Shown one piece after another: positions 6,013-11,927 of a stretch of 13,898 nt of DNA. Source of the stretch: JBDLIL01 sp039714855 (GTDB lineage: Bacteria > Patescibacteriota > Microgenomatia > UBA1400 > PJMF01); contig JBDLIL010000025.1 of the NCBI GenBank assembly GCA_039714855.1, forward strand, positions 1-13,898, given 5' to 3'. The notes below the pieces were generated by a model. The model ran no database searches. It was not told where the DNA came from and saw only the letters and a list, made by a program, of their open reading frames with translations. How positions within the stretch are numbered: the stretch's first letter is position 1; each line of letters starts with the position of its first letter. Both the position numbers and the translations under genes were made by a program.

Positions 6013-6375
6013 ATGTCCATCATCAAAAAACTCACCGACATGGTAATAAAGTTTCGCAGTGAACGAAACTGGAAGCGTTATCATCACCCCAAGAGTCAGG
6101 TGATTAGCCTCATGATAGAGGTGGGAGAATTAGCTGAGCATTTTCAGTATCTAGATGGAGCAGAATTAAAAAAATACATTAAAAAATTTAAGTCAGAAAT
6201 TGCTGACGAACTAGCAGATGTACTTTGGTGGGTATTAATAATTGCCAGCGACTTAAACATAGATCTAGAAAAAGCATTTTATAAAAAGATGAAGAAAAAT
6301 GCTAAGAAATATCCCGTGCCTAAAAATGGGGAAGAGGTGGGAAAATTATTTAATAAGTTGAAGAAAAGTGAATAA
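6013..6375 (+). CDS. MazG-like nucleotide pyrophosphohydrolase (dCTPP/RS21-C6 type)
   Basis: A 120-residue all-alpha NTP pyrophosphatase that would hydrolyse (deoxy)nucleoside triphosphates to monophosphate plus PPi, a house-cleaning role. Key segments are FRSERNWKRYHHPK (14-27), the metal-binding EVGELAEHFQ (E36, E39), the second ExxD pair ELAD (E66, D69), and KNAKKYP (95-101). Its length suits a single MazG-like domain rather than full MazG. A TTG start at 5980 would lie upstream of the -10, so I choose the ATG at 6013. tRNA-Ala begins 4 nt after the stop, so the two are probably one transcript. Substrate preference cannot be read from the sequence. Confidence 0.87.
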   Translation: MSIIKKLTDMVIKFRSERNWKRYHHPKSQVISLMIEVGELAEHFQYLDGAELKKYIKKFKSEIADELADVLWWVLIIASDLNIDLEKAFYKKMKKNAKKYPVPKNGEEVGKLFNKLKKSE

Positions 6376-6379
6376 AATT

Positions 6380-6452
6380 GGGCCGTTAGCTCATCTGGTA
6401 GAGCGTTGCACTCGCACTGCAAAGGCGACCGGTTCGATCCCGGTACGGTCCA
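6380..6452 (+). tRNA. tRNA-Ala(CGC)
   Basis: A 73-nt cloverleaf. The acceptor stem GGGCCGT/ACGGTCC contains the G3-U70 wobble pair that marks alanine tRNAs. The anticodon stem TTGCA/TGCAA holds the loop CTCGCAC, anticodon CGC. The T arm is CCGG-TTCGATC-CCGG. No CCA is encoded after the discriminator A, so it must be added enzymatically. It lies 4 nt after the MazG-like stop. Confidence 0.96.
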
Positions 6453-6473
6453 CAAAAATTATCGGGTTTTCAG

Positions 6474-6495
6474 CCAAAGAGTGATCCACTTTTGG
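6474..6495. terminator. Hairpin between the convergent tRNA-Ala and M24 peptidase genes
   Basis: CCAAAGAGTG (6474-6483) pairs with CACTTTTGG (6487-6495), 9 bp with one bulge. It sits between two convergent transcription units, where a bidirectional terminator is expected, but neither side has a good U-tract next to the stem. Confidence 0.35.
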
Positions 6496-6519
6496 TGGAG
6501 ATTCCCGGTGAGTTCACAC

Positions 6520-7671
6520 TTACCTCGTCAACTCCTCAACACCCTTTTCTTTCACCAAAACCGTATTCTCATATCTGTATCCAAACTGATTTTCCAGATA
6601 AATTCCTGGCTCTATTGTAATTACCATGCCGGGCTTGATGGGCATAGTGTTACGAGAGTTTAGAGAAGGAGGTTCGTGGACTTCTAGGCCGATGCCGTGG
6701 CCAGTACTGTGAATAAATTCGCTGGCGTAGCCAGCAGTGCTGATAACAGAGCGAGCAGCGTTATCTAAATCTTGTGCTCTAGCCTCACCTATCTGGTTTT
6801 GCTTTGCAGAAACCAGATGCCCTCTCCCAAGGGGAGAGGGTTTATTCAGTTTTGCTAAAGCAGCTTTGTAGGCCGCCATAATTATTTTCTCTATTTCTAA
6901 AAATTTTTCACTAGGTTTATCTCCAAACCAAATAGTGCGCGTCATGTCGGCTCTATAACCCTCATACATGGCAGCACAGTCAATGAGTACAGGCATATTG
7001 GGTCTAAGAATAGGACTTACATTACTGGTCCCCGAGCTTGTCGAGGGGGAGTCTAGAGGCTGATGGTGGGGCAGAGCAGAGTTAGCAGCAAATGCGACTA
7101 TAGTAGGAAAGGCTTCTCCGTCGGCTCCTAGAGCATAAAAATTCTTGATTATTTCTCTTTTAATTTCCAATTCTGTTACACCCTCTTGCAAATTTTTTAT
7201 AACTTCTTTTAAAACTTGCTTGGTGATCTGGCAAGCTTTTTTGATTTTTATTTTTTCTTTTTTATTTTTAATACTTCTCAAGTCCCAAATTATTTTTTTG
7301 TCTAAACTCTTAAGCTTTAGAGATTTAATACTTTGTAAATTTTCATACTCTGATATAAATAGCGAATTTTTGTCTATATATAAAATTTTTAAATTTAATT
7401 CTTTTAATATTAATTCTAAATTTTGTTTTACTTTTGAAGCCGACATACCAAACAAAGTTTTAATGTTTTTATGATTATTTTTTGGCGAAAAGCTAGATTG
7501 AATAATATAAGATTGTTGAGGATTAATTATTAAATAAGCCTCTCTTTCTTCAGGGAGAAGAGTTTCGCAATTGGCAAAGTATTTTAGAGAATTAGGATCT
7601 GAAATTAAAAAAGCTTCGTTATTTTTAATTTGCTTGCTTAATTGTTTAAGTAGAGAATGACTAGTCTTCAT
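6520..7671 (-). CDS. M24-family Xaa-Pro aminopeptidase/dipeptidase
   Basis: A 383-residue pita-bread metallopeptidase removing N-terminal residues before proline. Residues 1 to about 130 form a creatinase-like N-domain; the rest is the catalytic domain. Metal ligands are all visible: D231 in VLIDCAA, D242 in YRADMTRT, H325 in HSTGHGIGLEVHEPP, E354 in TIEPGIYL and E368 in YRYENTVLV, with the substrate-site PHHQP near residue 203. Two stretches absent from ordinary family members, PSTSSGTS (about 209-216) and SPLGRGHLVSAKQNQIGEA (about 279-297), are encoded by palindromic DNA repeats inserted in frame. I prefer the ATG at 7671 over a TTG at 7680; it overlaps the upstream gene by 11 bp. PepP versus PepQ cannot be separated by eye. 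Confidence 0.92.
   Translation of the reverse strand: MKTSHSLLKQLSKQIKNNEAFLISDPNSLKYFANCETLLPEEREAYLIINPQQSYIIQSSFSPKNNHKNIKTLFGMSASKVKQNLELILKELNLKILYIDKNSLFISEYENLQSIKSLKLKSLDKKIIWDLRSIKNKKEKIKIKKACQITKQVLKEVIKNLQEGVTELEIKREIIKNFYALGADGEAFPTIVAFAANSALPHHQPLDSPSTSSGTSNVSPILRPNMPVLIDCAAMYEGYRADMTRTIWFGDKPSEKFLEIEKIIMAAYKAALAKLNKPSPLGRGHLVSAKQNQIGEARAQDLDNAARSVISTAGYASEFIHSTGHGIGLEVHEPPSLNSRNTMPIKPGMVITIEPGIYLENQFGYRYENTVLVKEKGVEELTR
6791..6840. repeat. Double-hairpin palindromic element inside the M24 peptidase gene
   Basis: Two adjacent hairpins: ATCTGGTTT (6791-6799) with AAACCAGAT (6810-6818), extended inward by TGC/GCA, and a perfect 9-bp stem CCCTCTCCC (6820-6828) with GGGAGAGGG (6832-6840). 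The 50 bp encode a segment with no place in the M24 fold alignment, between AALAKL and the RAQDLDNAAR helix. The reading frame is preserved. Confidence 0.75.
7030..7049. repeat. Short palindromic insert in the M24 peptidase gene
   Basis: An imperfect palindrome beginning CCCCGAGCTTG and ending TCGAGGGG. On the coding strand it reads CTCGACAAGCTCGGGG, similar to the CGACAAGCTC-type repeats I know from many bacterial genomes. It encodes PSTSSGTS, an insertion of about 13 residues between the PHHQP and VLID motifs. Confidence 0.6.
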
Positions 7672-8380
7672 CTGGTTCAAGAGCGCTAAGAGCCCTGATT
7701 ACAGTCACTATTTTGTTTGATTGCTCATCATCATCTTGCTCGTAATAGATCACCAGCGCTTGCAGCTCATCGCCTAAATCAGATTTGGCAATTTTATTAC
7801 CCTCGAAATCTTGATAAGAGCTGCTAGAGTTTAACATCAAAGTTTTGCTGTCGGATTCAGATCTTGCTTGAAAAGTTAGTGATTTTTTAGCAATTTCTGA
7901 AATACTTCCCAGCACCACAGTGTGATTTCTTGGTCTCAAGCTCTCTGAAGAGACAAGAATGCGCTTAGCTACAAAATTGTCATCTTCCAGCATTCCCATG
8001 ACAATTAGCCAATCGCCTACAGATACATCTTTGAGTTCAATCTTCTTATTATTTTTCAGCAAAGACACAGTGTCATCGACGGCTATAATCCTGGTATCCT
8101 TAATTGTTTTGATACTTAAAGTCTCGCCAGAGACGCGCTCGACCTCACCAATAAAACCTTGTCTTTTTTGGGATAAGTCTTCAATGACACCCTTAATTTC
8201 TTCTTCTCGCTCTTTTACCACTCTTTGAATACGATCTTTAAGATTTTTTGTGGTTTCTGTAGATGGACTGGCTTCTCGATCTTGTTCGGTGTAAACGTCT
8301 TGAGCTTTTGTATTTTGCCAAAATGGATTGAAAATTAAAATTAAAAACAAAATGCTAGTGCTGAGTATTTTTTTATTCAT
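7661..8380 (-). CDS. Secreted DUF5666-like protein
   Basis: A 239-residue protein with a clear signal peptide (MNKKILSTSILFLILIFNPFWQNTKA, positions 1-26; likely cleavage after TKA). A charged helical stretch (about 35-65) follows, then two beta-rich units: GFIGEVERVSGETLSIKTIK onward, and a second starting HTVVLGSISEIAKKSLTFQA. The pattern G-x-V-x-x-V-x-G-x-x-L, VGDWLIVMG and AKRILV is that of DUF5666/OB-like surface domains. There is no lipobox cysteine, so it is not a lipoprotein. I choose the ATG at 8380, which gives a proper signal peptide and overlaps the upstream stop by 8 bp. Function unknown. Confidence 0.75.
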   Translation of the reverse strand: MNKKILSTSILFLILIFNPFWQNTKAQDVYTEQDREASPSTETTKNLKDRIQRVVKEREEEIKGVIEDLSQKRQGFIGEVERVSGETLSIKTIKDTRIIAVDDTVSLLKNNKKIELKDVSVGDWLIVMGMLEDDNFVAKRILVSSESLRPRNHTVVLGSISEIAKKSLTFQARSESDSKTLMLNSSSSYQDFEGNKIAKSDLGDELQALVIYYEQDDDEQSNKIVTVIRALSALEPDED

Positions 8381-8861
8381 CTTGAGCTTCTCCTGATGGG
8401 CTAGCTTCTTGAGAATCATCATTGTTTTCAGTATTGATAGCCGCAGTGGTATAAATTACAGTTCTTTCTTCTATGCTAGATTTTCCATCCTCATTAATTG
8501 CATGCACCGCAATGACATTACTGCCTTTTTCTAGCTTAGATTCAACGGAGAAGTTTCCTGAATCATCGGCAATGGTAATATTTTCATCATTACCAATAAA
8601 AATCACTACAAAAGAATCAGCAGTTGTGTTGCCAGTAATTTTTACATTATCGTTATCTTGAATACTTTCGTCTTCTGGAGAAAAAAGAGTTAAAAATTTA
8701 TTACCCTGACTTTCAGTTTCAGAGCCAGGAGATGAGGCAATACTATCAGTAGTTTGTGTTGCCATTTCTTGCTCACTTTTTCGTGCCCTATAAGCACCAT
8801 AGGTGATAATGAGTCCTAAGCTCAAACCGATGAGGATGGCAAACAGGATTTCCTTTTTCAT
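8373..8861 (-). CDS. Membrane-anchored protein with bacterial Ig-like domain
   Basis: A 162-residue protein with an N-terminal membrane anchor (KKEILFAILIGLSLGLIITYGAY, residues 2-24), a Ser/Thr-rich linker, one Ig-like/glucodextranase-B-like beta sandwich (about 65-140: VKITGNTTADSFVVIFIG, DDSGNFSVESKLEKGSN, VIAVHAINEDGKSS), and an acidic low-complexity tail. It should face outside the cell. The ATG at 8861 is used because the lysines then directly precede the hydrophobic segment; a longer frame only adds MYNKLSF. It overlaps the DUF5666-like gene by 8 bp, so the two exported proteins are probably made together. No enzymatic residues recognised. Confidence 0.78.
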   Translation of the reverse strand: MKKEILFAILIGLSLGLIITYGAYRARKSEQEMATQTTDSIASSPGSETESQGNKFLTLFSPEDESIQDNDNVKITGNTTADSFVVIFIGNDENITIADDSGNFSVESKLEKGSNVIAVHAINEDGKSSIEERTVIYTTAAINTENNDDSQEASPSGEAQDE

Positions 8862-8883
8862 AAATGAGAGCTTATTATACAAT
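8855..8883 (+). promoter_or_regulatory. Overlapping divergent promoters between the Ig-like gene and the MBL-fold gene
   Basis: Plus strand: -35-like TTTTCA (8855-8860), 17 bp, -10 TACAAT (8878-8883). Minus strand: -10 TATAAT (8879-8874) with a poor -35; it predicts a start near 8867, about 6 nt before the Ig-like ATG at 8861. The two -10 boxes overlap, so the genes probably compete for RNA polymerase. Confidence 0.55.
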
Positions 8884-8913
8884 AGGCAAATTAATTCAAT
8901 AGGAGCTTATTAT
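8868..8913. repeat. Nested direct repeats in the divergent promoter region
   Basis: GAGCTTATTAT occurs at 8868-8878 and 8903-8913, and CAATAGG at 8880-8886 and 8898-8904. The right copies contain the AGGAG ribosome-binding site (8901-8905) and the start codon of the MBL-fold gene; the left copies contain the divergent -10 boxes. Confidence 0.7.
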
Positions 8914-9568
8914 GGAAATTACTTATTTGGGTCATTCTTGTTTCAAATTAAAAGGTAAAAATGGAACTCTTATCATGGATCCTTATGATGACTATATTGG
9001 TTTAAACTTACCCAGCGCTAGTGCTGATGTGGTGACAATATCCCACGATCACAAAGATCATAATGCAGATCACAGAGTCAAGGGAACAAGTAGGAGAGAA
9101 AAACCTTTTGTAATAAATAAGCCTGGTGCATACGAAGTGGGTGGCATTTCAGTGTTTGGTATTCCTGCTTTTCATGATGACAGTGCAGGGACAGAACGAG
9201 GTGAAAATAATATCTACGTGGTGCTTCTGGATGATCTTCGGATTTGTCACTTGGGTGATTTGGGGCACGATCTTGCATCGCAACAGGTATCGGCCATAGG
9301 TGCAATAGATATTTTGATATGTCCTGTAGGTGGCCACTTTACTATTAATTCTAAACAGGCTATAAAAATCATTAAGTCCCTTGATCCTGCTTTCGCGATA
9401 CCTATGCACTACAAAACTGATAGACATAATGCCGATGTTTTTGCAGAGGTTTCGGAATTAGATATTTTCTTGAAAGAATATGGTGTTAATCCTGCCCCAG
9501 AACCTAGTTTAAAAGCTGAAAAAACTAGATTACCAGAAGAAACAGAATTAGTAGTCTTAGTGGACTAA
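8912..9568 (+). CDS. Metallo-beta-lactamase-fold hydrolase (UlaG-like)
   Basis: A 218-residue cytoplasmic metallohydrolase. It begins with the family strand MEITYLGHSCFKLKGKNGTL and has the metal site SHDHKDH (H45, H47, D49, H50), further ligand candidates H88 (IPAFHDD), D116 (HLGDLGH) and H166 (IPMHYKT). This is the compact UlaG/UPF0173-like architecture whose members act on phosphoester or lactone substrates; the substrate here is unknown. It has one of the few good Shine-Dalgarno sites in the window, AGGAG 6 nt before the ATG. dnaB follows 59 bp downstream on the same strand. Confidence 0.9.
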   Translation: MEITYLGHSCFKLKGKNGTLIMDPYDDYIGLNLPSASADVVTISHDHKDHNADHRVKGTSRREKPFVINKPGAYEVGGISVFGIPAFHDDSAGTERGENNIYVVLLDDLRICHLGDLGHDLASQQVSAIGAIDILICPVGGHFTINSKQAIKIIKSLDPAFAIPMHYKTDRHNADVFAEVSELDIFLKEYGVNPAPEPSLKAEKTRLPEETELVVLVD

Positions 9569-9571
9569 ATT

Positions 9572-9622
9572 CCAAGCACCAATAAACAAGTTACAAGTGG
9601 GATTAATACTTGGTGATTAATA
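9572..9622. repeat. Repeats upstream of dnaB
   Basis: CACCAA (9577-9582) is inverted as TTGGTG (9610-9615), and GATTAATA occurs twice as a direct repeat (9601-9608, 9615-9622; period 14 bp). They lie between the MBL-fold gene and dnaB. No convincing promoter hexamers are visible here, and a regulatory role is only possible. Confidence 0.4.
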
Positions 9623-9627
9623 AAACT

Positions 9628-10941
9628 ATGCCTGTGAAAGTACCCCCTCACGATTTAGAGGCTGAAGTTTCCGTATTAGGAGCAATCCTTATAGATTCTG
9701 AAGCTATTGTGACAGTTTCCGAAAAACTAAAAGCTGATGCTTTTTACTTGGATTCTCATGCTCAAATTTATACTGCCATGTTGGATTTGTATGAAAAACG
9801 TGAACCCATAGATGCTATCACTCTCTCAAGTAGATTGAAAAAAATGCGCAAGTTAAAGGCAGTGGGAGGAGCAAGTAAAATTGCAGAATTATCAAACTCA
9901 GTTTCTACTGCGGCCAATGTGGCTCACTATGCCAAACTTGTTCACAGTTCTGGTGTTAAGAGAAAGTTAATTAGTCTTTCTGCCAGGATTGGTAGTTTAG
10001 CATTTGATGCATCCCAGGAATTACAAGATATTGTTGATAAAGTAGAAGAGGAAGTGTTTTCCGTTTCAAAAGAGCACGCACAGAGAAGCTTTGTTGGTAT
10101 TAAAGATGTTTTGACAGAAAGCTTTGAAAGAATTGATGAGTTACAACACAGTGGAGGAGGAATTAGGGGAGTAAGCACTGGTTTTGCTGATATAGATCAC
10201 ACTTTGGCTGGATTGCAAAAATCTAATCTAATAATACTAGCCGCTAGACCAGGCATGGGTAAAACAGCTTTAGCTTTGAATATGGCTCATTATGCTGCTG
10301 TAGTAGCCAAAAAGAATGTAGCTTTTTTTTCATTGGAAATGAGTAAAGAAGAGCTCATAGATCGTCTATTGGTTTCGCAAGCCGACATTGATGCTTGGAA
10401 ATTAAAAACTGGCAGACTAGATCAGCAAGATTTTTTGAAATTGTCAGATGCTATGGGTGTTTTGGCGGAAGCTAAACTTTTTATTGATGATACTCCAGGA
10501 CAGACTATTTTTGAGATGAGGACTAGGGCTAGGAAGCTTATGTCAGAGCAAAATATAGACATGATTGTGGTTGATTACTTGCAGCTAGCCCATGGTAGGA
10601 ATAAAGATAATAGGGTCTTAGAAGTGGGGGAAATTTCTCAAGGTTTAAAGAATATTGCTAGGGAACTCAAAGTTCCTGTATTGGCTCTTTCTCAATTGTC
10701 TCGTGCGATTGAGAGTAGGGGAGACAAATCGCCTCAGCTTTCAGATTTAAGGGAATCTGGCTCTATAGAACAAGATGCTGATGTGGTGATGTTTTTGTAC
10801 CGCAAAGATGATGACATTCGCGAATCAGTTAACATAAAAATCGCTAAGCACAGAAATGGTGCTTTAGGTGATCTTGAGCTTTACTTCAAGGGAGACAGGA
10901 TTAAGTTTTACGGTATGGAGAGTAGGCGTCAAGCGGCTTGA
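9628..10941 (+). CDS. dnaB: Replicative DNA helicase DnaB
   Basis: A 437-residue hexameric helicase that unwinds the replication fork. The N-terminal domain starts PPHDLEAEVSVLGAILID (about 5-24). The RecA-like motor has Walker A ARPGMGKTA (K212), Walker B MIVVDYLQL (D316), SQLSRAIESR (355-364), DLRESGSIEQDADVV, and KHRNG with the arginine-finger position R409. Length is normal and there is no intein. I choose the ATG at 9628, which gives the usual short lead before PPHDLEAE; a TTG at 9610 would add six residues. No Shine-Dalgarno site is visible. The 3' end overlaps the convergent small membrane gene by 13 bp. Confidence 0.98.
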   Translation: MPVKVPPHDLEAEVSVLGAILIDSEAIVTVSEKLKADAFYLDSHAQIYTAMLDLYEKREPIDAITLSSRLKKMRKLKAVGGASKIAELSNSVSTAANVAHYAKLVHSSGVKRKLISLSARIGSLAFDASQELQDIVDKVEEEVFSVSKEHAQRSFVGIKDVLTESFERIDELQHSGGGIRGVSTGFADIDHTLAGLQKSNLIILAARPGMGKTALALNMAHYAAVVAKKNVAFFSLEMSKEELIDRLLVSQADIDAWKLKTGRLDQQDFLKLSDAMGVLAEAKLFIDDTPGQTIFEMRTRARKLMSEQNIDMIVVDYLQLAHGRNKDNRVLEVGEISQGLKNIARELKVPVLALSQLSRAIESRGDKSPQLSDLRESGSIEQDADVVMFLYRKDDDIRESVNIKIAKHRNGALGDLELYFKGDRIKFYGMESRRQAA

Positions 10942-11153
10942 TAACCAAAGAGAAAGTATATCAGTGTTCCTGACAAAAATATAAAAAAAAGAAAAAATCC
11001 CAAATTTGATTTTAAGTTTTTAATAGATTTATCTGGGTTGGCTTGGTCTGTGCTAATAATAATCACTAAAGAAATTAATAGCCAAAGTACACCCCTGGCT
11101 ACTATGGACCAAATACTATCAGCTCTAAAAAGTAAGGTAAAAATTTCTTGCAT
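10929..11153 (-). CDS. Small two-helix membrane protein of unknown function
   Basis: A 74-residue hydrophobic protein with two likely transmembrane helices: VARGVLWLLISLVIIIS (about 18-34) and LGFFLFFIFLSGTLIYFLF (about 51-69), joined by a polar loop with several lysines. I do not recognise the family. The ATG at 11153 is chosen over an upstream GTG because a TGTTATGCT extended -10 (11173-11165) would start transcription near 11158. It is convergent with dnaB, overlapping its last 13 bp. Real-gene status rests on the membrane-helix pattern and promoter. Confidence 0.6.
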   Translation of the reverse strand: MQEIFTLLFRADSIWSIVARGVLWLLISLVIIISTDQANPDKSIKNLKSNLGFFLFFIFLSGTLIYFLFGYQAA

Positions 11154-11170
11154 GTCTATAAAATAGCATA

Positions 11171-11209
11171 ACACAGTAGAGACTTAGCACTGCTAAGTCT
11201 CTACTGTGT
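11171..11209. repeat. 39-bp perfect palindrome (GTAGAGAC...GTCTCTAC type)
   Basis: The 19-bp arms ACACAGTAGAGACTTAGCA (11171-11189) and its exact reverse complement (11191-11209) flank a single C. It lies between the small membrane gene (minus) and tRNA-Leu (plus), and extended -10 boxes abut it on both sides. It is not followed by a U-tract, so it is not a simple terminator. The GTAGAGAC/GTCTCTAC ends resemble a palindromic repeat class I know from cyanobacteria and other genomes. Confidence 0.9.
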
Positions 11210-11217
11210 GATATACT
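11209..11217 (+). promoter_or_regulatory. Extended -10 promoter of tRNA-Leu/efp
   Basis: TGATATACT (TGn plus TATACT at 11212-11217) begins at the last base of the 39-bp palindrome. The -35 position falls inside the palindrome and has no consensus match. The predicted start near 11224 leaves a 38-nt 5' leader to be removed by RNase P. Confidence 0.5.
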
Positions 11218-11261
11218 CTAGCTCTGGTATTGCGGGCAGGTAGACGCGCAAAATTGCACTA

Positions 11262-11345
11262 GCCGAAGTGCTGGAATTGGTAGACAGTTTGGTCTCAAAA
11301 ACCAATGGAGCTTGCTCCGTGTGGGTTCAAGTCCCACCTTCGGCA
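11262..11345 (+). tRNA. tRNA-Leu(CAA)
   Basis: An 84-nt class II tRNA. The acceptor is GCCGAAG/CTTCGGC, the anticodon stem TTGGT/ACCAA encloses the loop CTCAAAA (anticodon CAA, reads TTG), the long variable arm is GGAGC-TT-GCTCC, and the T arm is GTGGG-TTCAAGT-CCCAC. No CCA is encoded. The efp start codon is 6 nt downstream, so both are almost surely on one transcript. Confidence 0.97.
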
Positions 11346-11351
11346 CATATT

Positions 11352-11918
11352 ATGATTTCAGTTACTCAACTTCGTAACGGCGTTACTTTTTTACACAGGT
11401 CACAACCTTATAAGGTTATTGACTATAAACATAAACACATGGGCAGGGGTGGAGGAACGATAAAAGTTAAGATTAAAAATTTGAAGACAGGGGCAGTTTT
11501 ATTAGAATCTTTTAAATCTGGTGATAGAGTAGAAGACATTCAGGTTGTTAAAAAACAGATGCAGTTTTTATACAAGGATGGCGATGAAGTAGTTTTAATG
11601 AATCAAGATACCTATGAACAGGTAAATATTAATGCGAAGATTTTAGGTAAAAGAGTTGATTTTTTGGCTGAAGAAATGAATGTTTGGGTACATATCTGGG
11701 AAACAGAGCCACCTCAGGTGATAGATATAGATTTGCCAGCCAAAGTTACTGTTAGATTAAAATTCGCAGCTCCTGGAGAAAAAGGCAACAGTGCCTCAAA
11801 TATTTATAAAGACGGAATTTTGGAAAATGGTGCAAAGGTTAGAATTCCTTTATTTGTTAATTCAGATGATAAGATAGTGATAAGCACTGTTGATGGATCT
11901 TATGTGGAGCGTGCTTAA
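11352..11918 (+). CDS. efp: Translation elongation factor P
   Basis: A 188-residue, three-domain EF-P of normal length; it enters the ribosomal E site and relieves stalling at consecutive prolines. Domain I is MISVTQLRNG to about 65, the two OB domains follow, and the C-terminal segment GNSASNIYKDGILENGAKVRIPLFV is diagnostic. At the tip of domain I the sequence is MGRGGG, so the position modified as Lys34 in E. coli is Arg32; no modification gene is in the window. The frame stays open upstream through tRNA-Leu, but the ATG at 11352 gives the normal N-terminus. No Shine-Dalgarno site: only 6 nt separate the tRNA 3' end from the ATG. Confidence 0.97.
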   Translation: MISVTQLRNGVTFLHRSQPYKVIDYKHKHMGRGGGTIKVKIKNLKTGAVLLESFKSGDRVEDIQVVKKQMQFLYKDGDEVVLMNQDTYEQVNINAKILGKRVDFLAEEMNVWVHIWETEPPQVIDIDLPAKVTVRLKFAAPGEKGNSASNIYKDGILENGAKVRIPLFVNSDDKIVISTVDGSYVERA

Positions 11919-11927
11919 ATTTTTTCT

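Noticed and set aside
6406..6663. Plus-strand ORF starting inside tRNA-Ala
   Set aside because: It overlaps the tRNA and the 3' end of the M24 peptidase gene and has no recognisable protein features.
7145..7474. 109-codon plus-strand ORF with hydrophobic stretches inside the M24 peptidase gene
   Set aside because: Hydrophobicity comes from reading the complement of lysine-rich codons; no promoter or ribosome-binding site.
11171..11209. Palindrome as an intrinsic terminator for dnaB
   Set aside because: No T-run follows on either strand, and it lies beyond the convergent small membrane gene, inside a divergent promoter region.
11268..11351. Coding extension of efp into tRNA-Leu
   Set aside because: The frame is open by chance through the tRNA; EF-P begins normally at the ATG at 11352.
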